Below the pieces are notes generated by a model. The model was not told the origin of the DNA. It saw only the letters and a program-made list of their open reading frames with translations, and searched no databases. The position numbers were made by a program, and so were the translations under genes. A DNA stretch of 64,000 nt, from contig VZQC01006264.1 of assembly GCA_009823505.1 (NCBI GenBank), positions 62,001-126,000 on the forward strand, written 5' to 3'. Position 1 is the first letter of the stretch, and the number at the start of each line of letters is the position of its first letter. The DNA comes from Rhizomys pruinosus. Its lineage: Eukaryota > Chordata > Mammalia > Rodentia > Spalacidae. Positions 44,640 to 55,950 of the stretch are shown here, one piece after another.

Positions 44640-44678
44640 CATGTGAACCTTGGGACCAAACATGGGCCCTGTTCCTCT
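44640..44678 (-). other. Candidate upstream Myt1 exon (39 nt)
   Basis: Minus strand: acceptor ctgtctttcag, 39 nt, donor gtaagt, all strong. The exon contains an ATG at its 16th base and ends in CACATG. Spliced to coding exon 1, that ATG is in frame and would add MFGPKVHM before the usual start. Splice-site quality and frame are seen; transcription is not shown, and other exons may lie between. Confidence 0.45.
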
Positions 44679-44699
44679 CTGAAAGACAGAAAAAAGCAG

Positions 44700-45590
44700 G
44701 TTTAGTTCTGAACTACACATGCTAGTCTATAAACTCCTCGGAGGACACCCTGGCTCTAAGACCAATGGACAACAATACCTGGACTCTAGTATTCTTACTC
44801 ACAAATACCAGAAACTTTCAGTCAAGTAGTACAGCTCAGAAAGAAGTTAACCTAATTTCCCCTACCTCTACCCACTTGAAAGACCCAGAGGGCAATGGAT
44901 TTTAAAACAGTTCCATTTTCCTTCTTCCATACCCGTTCCTCTAATTTCAGGACCACTGCTCAAATTCAGATTTGGGTAAAAAAATAAAAGCTCAGGCAGA
45001 TGCTTCCTGCCTACACCCCTAGCACTATGCTCTAGGGTGGCAGGTGTATTCAGCCACAGCCCACTACAGCTTCTCAGACTTAGAACTATGGATAACAAGC
45101 ATGAATTTTCCAACTTGGATGTACAGTGCACAGTACAAAGCAAGTTTTGGAGAAAACACACTTTATACCTGGCAGAAGCCTTATCTCTGAGCAATTGGCC
45201 AGTAAAGTGGCATCCACTATGAGGAGCCAGCAGGAAAAGAATCTACCAGGTCCCAAGGTCATGGCTCCCTATATTAACAACTTCCAAAACTTTCAGGGTT
45301 CTACAGGAAGAGTCATATTCTAATTCCTGATCAATGCAAATCTGGATTCAGAAATGGGAGACAAACAGGCTCCACCTCCAACAGCAGGTTCCCTGGAGCT
45401 GAAGTCTTACCACTTGCTCCCTCCCTCCAGAGAGTTATCTAAAGAGGGGGAGGTTTTTAAAGTCTTGCTAAATAGAATTCAAATAACAAATCTCCACCCC
45501 ACCATCCCCCTTCAGAGGATATACACAGAAAATAGACTCCTAACTTAGCAACGCATAAGAAGGCAGCAAGATCAAAGCTCTTCACATTGT
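44700..45590. other. Upstream non-coding sequence, nothing recognised
   Basis: Unique-looking; no SINE or exon recognised. Confidence 0.5.
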
Positions 45591-45594
45591 TTTT

Positions 45595-45686
45595 CATTGT
45601 TTTTTTGTTTGGGTTTGGGTTTGGGTCTTGGGTTGTTTGGGGTTTGGGTTTGGGGTTTGGGGCTTGGGGTTTGGGGTTTGGTTTGA
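45595..45686 (+). repeat. G-rich TTTGGG/GTTTGGG array
   Basis: About 90 bp of irregular gggttt/ggggttt units, apparently an expanded tail of the antisense B1 that follows. Four G runs of three or more lie within canonical quadruplex spacing several times over. Confidence 0.9.
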
Positions 45687-46187
45687 GATAGGGTCTGTAG
45701 TTCCAGCTGGCCTGAGACTACACTGGCCTCAATCTCACAGAGATCTACCTGCCTCTCTGCCTCCCCAGTGCTGGGATTAAAAGCATGCATGACCACATTG
45801 AGCTATTTGGGGCTTTTTTTCATATTTTTTATTCATTATTTTTATTTCTTATGTGTATGAGTGTGTTGCATACACATATGTTAAGTGCACCTGTGTCGTG
45901 CAATGCCTGCAGAGGTCAGAAGAAGGCATTGGATCCCCTGGAACTGGAGTTACAGACAGTTGTTAGCTACCACATGAGTGGTAGGATTCAAATTCAGGTT
46001 GTCTGCAAGAATAGCCAGTGCTCTTAACCTCTGGGTCATCTCTTCAGCCCCATTCTTGGATTTTAAGACAGGGTTTCTTCTAGCCCAGACTGGCCTTCCA
46101 TTTGAAGTATAGCTGAGGCTAGCCTTGAACTATTGACCCTTCTGCCCCAGTACTGAGTTTGAAGGCATGCACCACCATGCTCAGCTT
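45687..46187 (-). repeat. Cluster of antisense SINEs: B1, B2-family, old B1-like
   Basis: B1 at about 45687-45800 (tttgagatagggtctgtagt to catgcatgacca), B2-family at about 45820-46050 (cttatgtgtatgagtgtg to ctgggtcatctcttcagccc), and a diverged B1-like piece at 46055-46187 (aagacagggtttcttctagc to caccaccatgctcagct). Confidence 0.83.
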
Positions 46188-46377
46188 CACATTTCTCAAA
46201 AACTGGAAGAACTGCCTGTTGGTGTATGTTGTAGAGAGGGAACACCTGAAAGCAGCAATGAATTCCTAAGAAGCCACTGTAGGTAGGCTATGACTCACCA
46301 AAGCCAGGGAGGAATTCCACTGAGGTACAGCCTTAGTGGAAATAAAATGAGATAACATAAAATATTTGGATAATTTG

Positions 46378-46635
46378 GGGGCTGGAGAGATAGTTCAGCG
46401 GTTAAGAGCACTGACTGCTCTTGCAGAGGACCTGGGTTCGAATCCCAGCACCCACATGCGGGCTAAGAACTGTCTTTAAGCTGGGCATGGTGGTGTACGC
46501 CTTTAATCCTAGCACTCAGGAGGCAGAGGCAGGTGGATCTCTGTGAGTTCAAGGCCAGCCTGGTCTACATAGTGAGTTCTAGGCCAGCTGGAGCTACAGG
46601 GAGACCCTGTCTCAAAGAGACCAAAAAAAAAAAAA
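46378..46635 (+). repeat. B2 SINE fragment joined to a B1 SINE
   Basis: Sense B2 head (46378-46472) stops after aactgtcttta and continues directly as a full sense B1 (46473-46635). The rest of the B2 is not seen after the B1, so this is a truncation or fusion rather than a simple nested insertion. Confidence 0.87.
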
Positions 46636-46648
46636 TCTAGATAATTGG

Positions 46649-46775
46649 GCCTGGTGTGGTGGCACATACCTTTAATCCCATCCCTTGGGAGGCAGAGGCA
46701 GTGAGATCAAGGCCAGCCTGGTCCACATAGCAAATTCCAGACCAGCTAGGACTATAAGGAGACCCTATCTAAAAA
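46649..46775 (+). repeat. B1 SINE
   Basis: Diverged sense B1 (ggcctggtgtggtggcacat to accctatctaaaaaa), lacking some central bases. Confidence 0.85.
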
Positions 46776-46802
46776 AAAATTTTTTTTTAATCTAGATAAT
46801 GG

Positions 46803-47077
46803 GGCAGGAGAGATGGCTCAGTGTTTAAGAGCACTGGCTGCTCTGGCAAAGAACCTAGGTTTGATTTCCCAGTATCTATTCAGGGGCTAACAACGGTGCA
46901 TAACTCTAGAACCAAGGGAATTCGATGTCCTCTTCTGACCTCCATGGGCATTGCATGACATGGGCATACTTGGAGTTACAGACGGTTCTTAGCCGCCATG
47001 TGGGTGCTGGGGATCGAACCCGGGTCCTCTGCAAGAGCAGTCAGTGCTCTTAACCACTAGGCTATCTCTCCAGCCCC
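46803..47077. repeat. Inverted B2 pair
   Basis: Sense B2 at about 46803-46968, then an antisense B2 head at about 46969-47077 (ggagttacagacggttctta to ctctccagcccc). The two heads are complementary and could fold in RNA. Confidence 0.88.
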
Positions 47078-47344
47078 TCAGACTGTTCTAACAACAAAAA
47101 AAAAATCAATCAAAGTGATTCCTTTAGTTTGGATTCTTGGTCTATTGTCTGGGTAGATCTAGCCTACAGGAGCCAGAGGGCAAGGCCTAACCTTGAGAAG
47201 AAAATCATGGCATATTCAGAGCTAAAAACTCTTCAGCAAAGTCTATAAACTTTTCTTCCTACCCAGGAATCCTTAAGGCCAAAAGCCAAATGTAGTTGCC
47301 AGCTGCCTACGTCTAGCCCAGCTTTATAAACTCCAGCACTACTG

Positions 47345-47615
47345 GATATGGTAGCACTCAGAAGGCAGAGGCAGGTAGATCTCTGAATTTGAGGCCAGCC
47401 TGATCTACACAGTGAGTTCCAAGCCAGCTAGGGCTACATAGTGAGAACCTATCTCAAAAAAGCTAACAACTGGGCATGGTGGCATACACCTTTATTCCCA
47501 GCATTCAGGAGGCCGAGACAGGTGGATCTCTATGAGTCCAAGGCTAGCCTGGTCTCCATAAGGAGTTCCAGGCCCACTGGGACTACAAGGAGACCCTGTC
47601 TCAAAAAAAGACAAA
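47345..47615 (+). repeat. Two B1 SINEs in tandem
   Basis: A partial sense B1 (about 47345-47460) followed by a second (about 47465-47615), both moderately diverged. Confidence 0.86.
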
Positions 47616-47639
47616 AAAAGTTAGCAGCAACAACAACAA

Positions 47640-49490
47640 TGAAAAGTTTCAGCACTGTTTTGACAAAGGGACCAAATCATTCCCTAAGCAGTGGTTAGCA
47701 GGCTGTTCTGGAGGCACACCTGTCTGCACAAGATGGCAATATTCCTGAATGAGGTATTCCACAATGAGATGAGAAACAGGTCAGGAACTAAGGAACTGAG
47801 GTAACATCTGTGCTAAACCTTGAAGCAAAGAAGAAACAGCAGCAAATAACGGAGTCAGGGCATGTCCCAGTATGCTGAGCATAACCTGGTTTGGGACAAC
47901 ATACAAAGTTGAACTGCAGCTGTAAAATATGTCTCCTATTCTATGAGAAAGAGTCAAGGAGAGCATAAGGGCTGGGCAGCAGTAGTCTGAGTCAGCTGGG
48001 GATGGCTGGGTATAGGCAGAAAGACTGAGTCTTTCCTTTCCAAGGTTTTATGAAAGTGTCCCTAATTAGGCCCAGCTACAGCACTTACTAGGACTTCAGG
48101 ATTTTCACTGGTTTATGGTGATTAATAACAATTAAACATGTTTATTTGCCCCCTGACAATCTAAGCCATATTTTTTAGTCTGCTTTATAGATAATGGCCC
48201 CATTTCAATGAGAATAATGTTGAATATCTAAAGTCCTCTCCAAATCCCATGTCCCTGTTTTTTTCCCCCAAATAAAACTTTTGTCAGGGTAGAATGTATA
48301 AGAAGTTGCACAATTCCATATGTAAGCAAATGAGTCACAAACCAATTGGTAAGTTAGCAGTTTAGGAACAGAGCAGGTAGTTATGAACCATCCACACTGG
48401 GATCCCTAGGAGGATGAATGCTGCCCTGGGAAACCTAAAGCCAAGAAAGCCTTTATCTCCCGGCACCTTATGTTATAGCAAAGGTCTAAACCTAACAAAG
48501 AATAGGTCTTACCTCCAGTTAGGAACTACATGGCTCCTCAAAGAAAACGATGGCTAGAACCACATTAGTTTTAGAATTCAACAAGTCAACTCAACAGAAG
48601 TCAAAGATACTCCTAAAACTTCAGATCTGTGGATCACTTACTACATTGCCACCAGAGACAATCTGACAAAATGTTGGTTTGAGGCCTATGGGCCCCAGGG
48701 ACCTATTAGAAATGTCTAAAGCAGGCCTTAAGGCATAATGGAGCACTCAAGCTTCTGTCCCAGCAGAAAGACCTTAGGACCCACCCACCCCCACAGAGGC
48801 AGGTCACCCCCTGCTATTGTGCTGCAGGCCCAGGGGATATAGATCTGGTGAGAGAGGAAGGCTCTACTCTGGTCCCACCCACTGTTCTCTTAATATGTGT
48901 TTTAGGAAGCACAGAGCATAGAAAACCCAAGAGGGTGGAGGGCTCAAACTGAGCCCTCAGACCCATGCTGCACAGCACTAAATAACTACCAGACTGAAAC
49001 CAGGCATACAACAATCTCCCAGCAACTCAGAATCACATGGCACCCTCATTCCTCCTCCCCACATCTGGGTCACATGATCATTCTCACGTTGTTCAGCCAT
49101 CTTCCTCAATGGAGACTCAGGACACCTCTGCATATTCTCAATATCCCTCCAAAAACCTGTATACCTGCATTATCCTGACACAGGCAGTGTTTCCAGGCCA
49201 CAGCCCCATATGAACCCAATGTTCCTTGAACACATCTAAACAGACCCAAATCATGGCCTGTGCACAAATCTATACTCCCAAAGGTGAGGCAGGCTACTAG
49301 GCAGAGGCTCTCGGAGGACAAGGGGTGCCGTAAGGCCTTAACACCCACACTGTCTGATAACCTCTCCTCCTCCTAAGGATGAACTAATTCAGGCCTTAGG
49401 CAGATATTTTGGCTGAGAAGATTAAAATGTCTTTGGGGTGAATTACTTTCATTCCTTCTGATTGCAATAGCATGGAATATTTGTATTTGT
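47640..49490. promoter_or_regulatory. SINE-free block, candidate regulatory DNA
   Basis: 1.85 kb without SINEs. The A/T-rich core at about 48030-48330 contains ctaattag, gtgattaataacaattaaac and tttatttgcc, a homeodomain/forkhead/SOX-like texture. No coding sequence recognised. Function inferred. Confidence 0.33.
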
Positions 49491-49514
49491 ATTTTTGTTG
49501 TTATTTTGTTTGAC

Positions 49515-49880
49515 TTGTTTAAACTTTTATTTTTTATTTTTATTTCATGTATATGAGTATTTTGCCTGCATGTATATACAATGTCTGTGGAGGCCAAAAC
49601 AGGCACTGGACCCCCTAGAACTGAGTTATGGACGATTGTTAGCCACCATGTGGGTGCTAGAAACAGAACCCTGGTCCTCTGCAAGAGCAGCCAGTGCTCT
49701 TAACCACAGATCTCTTTAGCCCCTTTGTTTTTGAGACAAGGTCTCACTGTGTAGTATTTGATGGCCTGGAATTTACTATGTAGATCAGACTGGTATGGAA
49801 CTCACAGAAATCAGCCTGTGCCCCTGCTTGCCAGTGCTGTAACTAATGGTATGCACCCATGTACCACTATACAGGGCTTA
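49515..49880 (-). repeat. Antisense B2-family SINE and old B1-like piece
   Basis: B2-family at about 49515-49722 (ttttatttcatgtatatgag to cagatctctttagcccc), then B1-like at about 49724-49880 (tttttgagacaaggtctcac to ctatacagggctta), heavily diverged. Confidence 0.75.
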
Positions 49881-49887
49881 GCATTGA

Positions 49888-50478
49888 TTTTTTTTAATAC
49901 TTTTATTGACGTTTTGTGCATTTCATACATCATTTCTCATTCCAATTTAGACTCATTTCCCTTTTCATGTCCCCCACCCCACCCGAGTTCATGCATTCTG
50001 CCATACATGTCTTGTATCTTTTCCTGAGTCTTTTTAAAGTTTTTCAAAGCAGAGGATTACTGTTTTGGGGAGAACTTTACTGTTTCAGTCAGTTCTTTGT
50101 CCTACTTTTTTTGTTGTTGTTGTTCTCTCCAATTTGTATTGTCACACCTATACTACCATTATGTCATCTGAAAATAAACCGTATGTTATTTCCAAATCAT
50201 ATTTCAAGATTCACATTTTTCCCTTTTAATTTTATATTACTCTAAAATATGCATACATACCTTCCACCCATATACCAAAATTATAATGTCTGAAAATAAG
50301 TGATAGGTTAATTCTAGAGCCCATTAAGGGATTCACATTATAAGAGCACAGTTGCTTTCAGATAAAGAGAAATATAACATTAATGTTGTTCAGTTTGCCT
50401 TACAACTCAGTACTTGGTGCTAGCATCTACAAATAAGAGATACCATTCTTCATTTGTTTTTCTGGGACTGTGTTACTT
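49888..50478 (-). mobile_element. L1 3'-end fragment
   Basis: ataagagataccattcttca and ttgtttttctgggactgtgt, then cttcacttattagcattga (50425-50488), read as the antisense of the L1 ORF2/3' UTR boundary. The left edge, a T run and cttttattgacgttttgtgc, reads as an L1 3' end on the minus strand. 5'-truncated, no open frame. Confidence 0.6.
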
Positions 50479-50489
50479 CACTTATTAGC

Positions 50490-50911
50490 ATTGATTTTTT
50501 TTTTTTTTTTTTTTTTTTTTGGTCTTTTGAGACAGGCGTCTCCCTGTAGGCCCCTAGCTGTCGCTATCTGAGAACTCACTCTGTAGACCCAGGGCTGGCC
50601 TTGAACTCACAAAGACACCCTGCCTTTCTTGCTCCCCAAGTGCTAGATTAAAGGAATTGCCACCAGATGGCCCGCTATATAGATTTTTCTTTTAAGGAAA
50701 TTTTTAAATAAAGAAGCAAAAGGCACGCATGGGTCAAGTTGGTCTGCTCACAAAAAAAGCATCTCACTTCTAAAAGGCATAACCAAGGGAAATCAGAACG
50801 GGCATTGGGAAGGATCCGCAACACTGCATGATAAGGAAGGTGTCTCCCACCCATAAGCATTTATTTTCTATTTGCTCTGAAGTCGTGAGTTCACCAGAAC
50901 GCCTTGAGATC

Positions 50912-50946
<35 letters not shown>

Positions 50947-51326
50947 GTTTTTTTGAGACAGGGTCTCCCTGTAGGTCTGGACTGTCCTGAACTTCACTCA
51001 TAGACCAGGTCTGGCCTCGGACCTCACAGCGATCCGCGATGCCTCTGCCTCCCGGCGTAGATAAAAGCGGGCGCACCACGCCCAGCATTTATTTATTCCT
51101 TCTTTGTGTATCAATGTACTGTCATGCATGCAAGGTTGCGCACCGTGTCGTGCAATGAGGCGGATGGTCGAAGAGTGTGCAGTCGCGAGGATTTTGGATG
51201 CGTTCTCTGGAATTGGAGTGTTTCGACGCGTTCTCTTGCCGCCCATGTGGGTGGCTGGGATCCCGAACCCGGGGTCCGCTGTAAGAGCGGTTGGCGCTCT
51301 AACCGCTAGGCCCATCTCTCAGCCCC
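50490..51326 (-). repeat. Three antisense SINEs (B1, B1, B2) with many small indels
   Basis: B1 at about 50490-50672, B1 at about 50913-51088, B2 at about 51089-51326. Each is recognisable but full of single-base insertions and losses (gacaggcgtctccctgtagg, cgatccgcgatgcctctgcc, gatcccgaacccggggtcc) unlike other copies in the window. The segment between, 50673-50912, is unique. Confidence 0.85.
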
Positions 51327-51589
51327 GAGATCAAAAGTTTAATTCAGGTGAAAATGTCTCTGCAGTTTTGTTTTGGGCATTTCAGGGAAATTTAGCATCT
51401 ATGGAGGACACATAATAGGCAAGAACCTGAAAGCACCCCCTACCTGGAACCCAGTATCTGCTCCCAGCTGAACACTGGAGTACCTATGGGATCTTCAGAA
51501 ATCAGAAAGCTCAAGGATGTGACAATAACAGCTATTCCTTTCAGAACGTCAGGATTTTTCTTTCCTTTTACTTTTCTTTTTTTAAAAAA

Positions 51590-51834
51590 AACATTTTTTA
51601 AATTTTATTTATTTATGTATGTGTATGAATGTACTGTCTGAATGCAAGTCTGTGCACCCGTGTCGTGCAACGCCGAGGAGGTCAGAAGAGGGTCTCGGAT
51701 TCCCCTGGAACTGGAGTTCTCCTGGAATTGGAGCTTCAGACGGTTCTCAGCCGCCATGTGGGTGCTGGGGATCGAACCCGGGTCCTCTGTAAGAGCGGTC
51801 GGTGCTCTTAACCACTAGGCCATCTCTCCAGCCC
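51590..51834 (-). repeat. B2 SINE (internal-duplication subtype), young
   Basis: Antisense B2 with double ggaactggagtt/ggaattggagct blocks and intact B-box (gatcgaacccgggtcc). The flanking ttttacttttctt duplication is present. Confidence 0.94.
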
Positions 51835-51854
51835 CTCTTTTTACTTTTCTTATT

Positions 51855-52372
51855 TTAGATTTTTTTTTTCTATGCATATAGGTGTTTGCCTGGATGTATG
51901 TGTATACGCCACATGCATATCTGGTGCCTGTAGAGGCCAGAAAAAGGGCATCAGATCCCCTAGAACTGGAGTTATAGTCAATTGTAAGTCACCATGTGGG
52001 TCTGCAAATAGAACTCTGATCCTCTGCAAGAGCAGCAAATGCTTTACCACTGAGCCATCTCTCCAGCCTTCTTTTTCCTGTTTTGAAACAGGGTCTCATG
52101 TATCCCATGCTAGCCTCAAACTCACTATATAGTCAGTGATGACCATGAACTCATTACCCTGCCTCTACCCCCCAAGTGCTGGAAGTATAGGTGTACACCA
52201 CCACACCTGGTTCATGTGAGATCAAACCTAGAGCTTCATTTATGCTTGGCAAGCACTCACCAGCTGAGCTAAACCCTCATCCCCTCCACTCCCCCCAGGA
52301 TCTGGGACCAAACCCAGGGCCTCCTGCTTGCTAGGCAAATGCTCTACCACTACACTAATTCCCTCACTAACC
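51855..52372 (-). repeat. Cluster of old antisense SINEs
   Basis: B2-family at 51855-52068 (tatgcatataggtgtttgcc to gagccatctctccagcc), B1-like at about 52075-52213, and a further tRNA-like/B4-type piece at about 52214-52372 (gggaccaaacccagggcctc, gctaggcaaatgctctacca). Confidence 0.75.
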
Positions 52373-52447
52373 TTCTAATGCTGGTTTTCAGAAAGCATTT
52401 TCCTATAAAAATCAAACCAAAAATTTCCTGTTAAAACTACATCTGTA

Positions 52448-52825
52448 GGGGGGGGGTTTAGAGATGGATGGCTCAGCAGTTAAAAGTACTGACTGCTTTT
52501 GCAGAGGACCCAGGTTTGATTCCCAGCACCTACATGGCAGCTATTAACAGTCTGTAACTCTGGTTCCAGGGGATCCTATGCCTTCTTCTGACCTCCAAGG
52601 GCATTGCATGATATCAGTGCATTAAGACACATGTAGGCAATATACTCATACACATAAAATAATAAATAAAATATTTTTAAAGCTACATCTGCAAGCTGGG
52701 CATAATGGTATACACCTTCAATCCCTGCACTCATGAGGCAGAAGAGAATGGATCTCTGTGAGATCAAGGTGAGTCTAGGCTGGCTTGGGGCTACAAGGAG
52801 ACTCTGTCCTAAAAAAATAAAACTA
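52448..52825 (+). repeat. B2 SINE followed by B1 SINE
   Basis: Sense B2 at about 52448-52678 preceded by a G run, then a diverged sense B1 at about 52694-52825 (aagctgggcataatggtata to tctgtcctaaaaaaat). Confidence 0.87.
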
Positions 52826-52829
52826 TATC

Positions 52830-53215
52830 TGTAACCAAAAATCTTATGGTTTATTCATGAAGAATTTCACAGGAAAAAGCACACAGGACAGGTCTAAGAC
52901 AAGGAGGCTCCCAGTGCTAGGAGAAAGAGAGCAAGATCTATCCAGTGCTCCACAGGGAAAAGTCAACAAACAGTGGTTCTAGGCTGATTTTCCAGGGTTA
53001 GGATAGCAGAGCATTTCCAAGATACCAAAGTAATAGCTAGTGCCCAGAATACCCATGGACCAAGACCACAAGCAGTAGCTGGCCATTTCACAGCCTACCT
53101 CATGCCACTCTGGGACCATTGATGACTGTTCCTGCACTTGCCCCTATCTCCAGCCCAGGCAGTAGGATTGCTCTACTCTAAACCCCCTATTTTCCAAAGC
53201 AGAGGTTTTTCTCTT
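52830..53215. other. Upstream non-coding sequence, nothing recognised
   Basis: Unique-looking, no exon or repeat seen. Confidence 0.5.
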
Positions 53216-53219
53216 TAAT

Positions 53220-53437
53220 TCTTTTTTTTTTAATTTTATGCATACAGGTGTTTTGCCTCAATGTATATAAATGTACCTGTGTCATGCAATGCCCACAAAG
53301 ACCAAAAGAGAGTATCAGATTCCCTGAAACTAGAGTTACAGACAGTTGTTAGCTGCCATGTGGAAGCTGGAAACCAAACATGAGTCCTCTACAAGAGCAA
53401 CCAGTGTTCTTAACCACTGAGCCATCTTTCCAGCCCC
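53220..53437 (-). repeat. B2-family SINE
   Basis: Antisense, diverged: ttttatgcatacaggtgttt to tgagccatctttccagccc. Confidence 0.85.
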
Positions 53438-53886
53438 CAGAGATGCTTTTTGTATAGGTGCATCCAAAAAGGGCTCAGTCCTCACCAGTTTTCATATATC
53501 CATTGAGTAGCTACTGGAGACTAAATGGGTTTTTGGCACATTTTCAAGCTGTAGGTACCTTGCCTGTTGTGTTCACTCAGTGCTGGGTCATGCAAACTAG
53601 CATTCTAAGCTGCCCAGCCATTGCTGAACCTGGCCACACCAGAAGGTGGTCTGCTAGGTTCTAAGCCTAGTCTTTCCATGTGGTGGAAACTGGCTTCCTC
53701 GACCCCATGCTACATGCTCACATGCAGCATCAATTATATCATTATCTGCACATATAACAATGAAGACTAAAGGAGGATCAGGGGCCCAGGTGGAGACTGT
53801 AGGAGATCCAGGCAGCACCAGGCTGATCCTGGAATCAGTATGATGCAAGTCAGCAGCCCACAACATTCTACCCTGCATCATGCCAG

Positions 53887-53979
53887 CACACCCTAAAAGA
53901 CCCTCCTGACATCCTAAACACTCAAGTCTTTCACACCCTAAAAGACACTCCTGACTTCTTTGAACACTCAAGTCTTTCA
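53887..53979. repeat. Two-copy tandem repeat, about 46 bp unit
   Basis: cacaccctaaaagac starts both units (53887 and 53932) and aacactcaagtctttc ends both; a few differences lie between. Confidence 0.93.
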
Positions 53980-54065
53980 AGAAAAAGTTCCCCCAATGTT
54001 AATATAGAGCAACTTTGTAGTTCCAAAAATGAGCAAGGTCTTCTTCAGAGCAGGTTCTTAAGAAG

Positions 54066-54225
54066 TTTGGGGGCATGGTAGTGCACATCTTTAATCCTAG
54101 CACTCAGGAGGCAGAGGCAGGCAGATCTTTGTGAGTTCAAGGCCAGCCTGGTCTACAGAGCGAGTTCCAGAACAGCTGGGACTACAGGGAGACCCTGTCT
54201 TGAAAAGATAAAAAAAAAAAAAAAA
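54066..54225 (+). repeat. B1 SINE with target-site duplication
   Basis: Sense B1 (gggggcatggtagtgcacat to ctgtcttgaaaagata), A tail, flanked by aagaagtttggg. Confidence 0.92.
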
Positions 54226-54239
54226 AGAAGTTTGGGAAA

Positions 54240-55950
54240 AAAGCACTAGATCCATACATACAGGGTTACCCCAGGCCTGCAGGCAATACCCTGAGTTGCT
54301 CTTTAGACAGAAGCAGTCCCCTGTCCTGAAAGAACTCTCTGGACTACATCTGGATTCTTATAGAAGGGTATTAAAAGCAGGTTGATCCAGGATAAAAAAA
54401 ATCCTTCATATTCAACTCTTGGAGCCTCCTGCTGGGACCCCTGGATCAACAAACTCCCCCATGAAATCCAGCACCAACCTGACTACAAAAGAGTCCATGA
54501 AATTGCCTCTTTCTCCTTGAAAGCAAACTGTCTTGAGTCTAAACCTGTCCTCCTCTGCACAAAGGATACAACTTAAAGATAAGGCAGGGCCCTGCCTCAG
54601 TTGGCCCTGCGTCTAAGCTCCTAAAACTGAAATCCTTGCTTTCTACTCTTGTTTACCATTAATTAACAGGGCCATATGGATGGATGTGATAATCACAGCC
54701 AAAGACTAATGGGCAGGGGTCCTGGTGGCAAGAATCCTGGGGTCGAGAGGAGCTCCTCCCACCAGCTTACCAGGTAAGAGCTTAGCACCCCACACTGCGG
54801 GCACTAACACATCCCCTCAGCACCAGCTGGGTGTTCCCTTCTATATTTGCCTCAACACCTTCCTATCTTTCATTCACTTGACCACTAGCCTTAGAGATAT
54901 CCTCAGGACTGATTCTTTTTCTAAACCATTAGGATAAAATTCCTCATCTCCCTTTCCCAAAAGGACAATAAAAATCATCACTGTCATTATCATCATTACA
55001 ATCTCACACAGTCTGATGCCGCTAGACTAAAGGCATTCAATCTTTCAGCCACTTCTCAGATATTTTGTTTCAGAAATTAAACAAGCAACTTTACCAGCCA
55101 ATGATGTCCACTGATTCAAAGGTGATGCTAAGATAAGAAAGCCTCCGTGACTCAAAGAAACAGGCAATGTGCAGCCACAGCATTGAAACAAACCTCCCTA
55201 CACCTGTTTATTTTCTTGATTTACAAAGAATGTGAATCTCATGGACAGAACCAGTCCATACCACCAGAGCACTCCTGTGGATAATTGCATCACTATGCTC
55301 AAAGCTCAAACTGCTTTCTTAGTTTTAAATGGCAAATCAAGTTACACCGACACAACAACCATACACCCCAACCCCACAACCATACACAAGGAGATGCTGA
55401 GAAGAACGGCAATGCCTAAGTTCTGCCCATGGACCACACACATGCACACCCTGGGTATTGCTCCTGAAGTTTGGAAGTATGTGATGTGAAGACAAAATGC
55501 TCCCAGAAGCATCTCTGCAGGTACCTGGGGTGGGTGTCCCACAAGAGACAGCAGGACTCCAAGTCCCTGATTCAGACAGATCTGCTTATGAGGCCAGCAT
55601 TCTCCCTAGGAACAGAGCTGTTAGGTCCCATGGCCCAGCCACATCTGTGTTCCTCTTCCAGAAATACGAATAAAGTTTCTTCTTGATCCACAGCTTCCTT
55701 CTTCCTAATGCCTCTTCTGTCTGACATACAAAATGCCCAGGAGAATCTCAGAAATGCAGGAAGGGCAGAGAAAGAGGAAGAACATTGAGCCCAACCAGAC
55801 AGGGAGGAAGAGAAAGCCTCCTCCTTCAGAACAGTTTAAAAAGCCATCCCCCAAACTGCTTTTCCTGCAAAGAGAGCCTTCTTAGATATCCTCTCTGCTC
55901 AAGCCCTCCCCATCTCTGTCCAAGGGGAAAAGCCAAGCCCTGGGTATCTG
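54240..55950. other. SINE-free upstream sequence, nothing recognised
   Basis: 1.7 kb of unique-looking DNA left of the candidate promoter block. Only short, unremarkable open frames. Confidence 0.5.

Noticed and set aside
49495..50245. Plus-strand frames of 74-109 codons near 50 kb
   Set aside because: They lie across SINEs and an antisense L1 3' end; hydrophobic composition comes from T-rich sequence.
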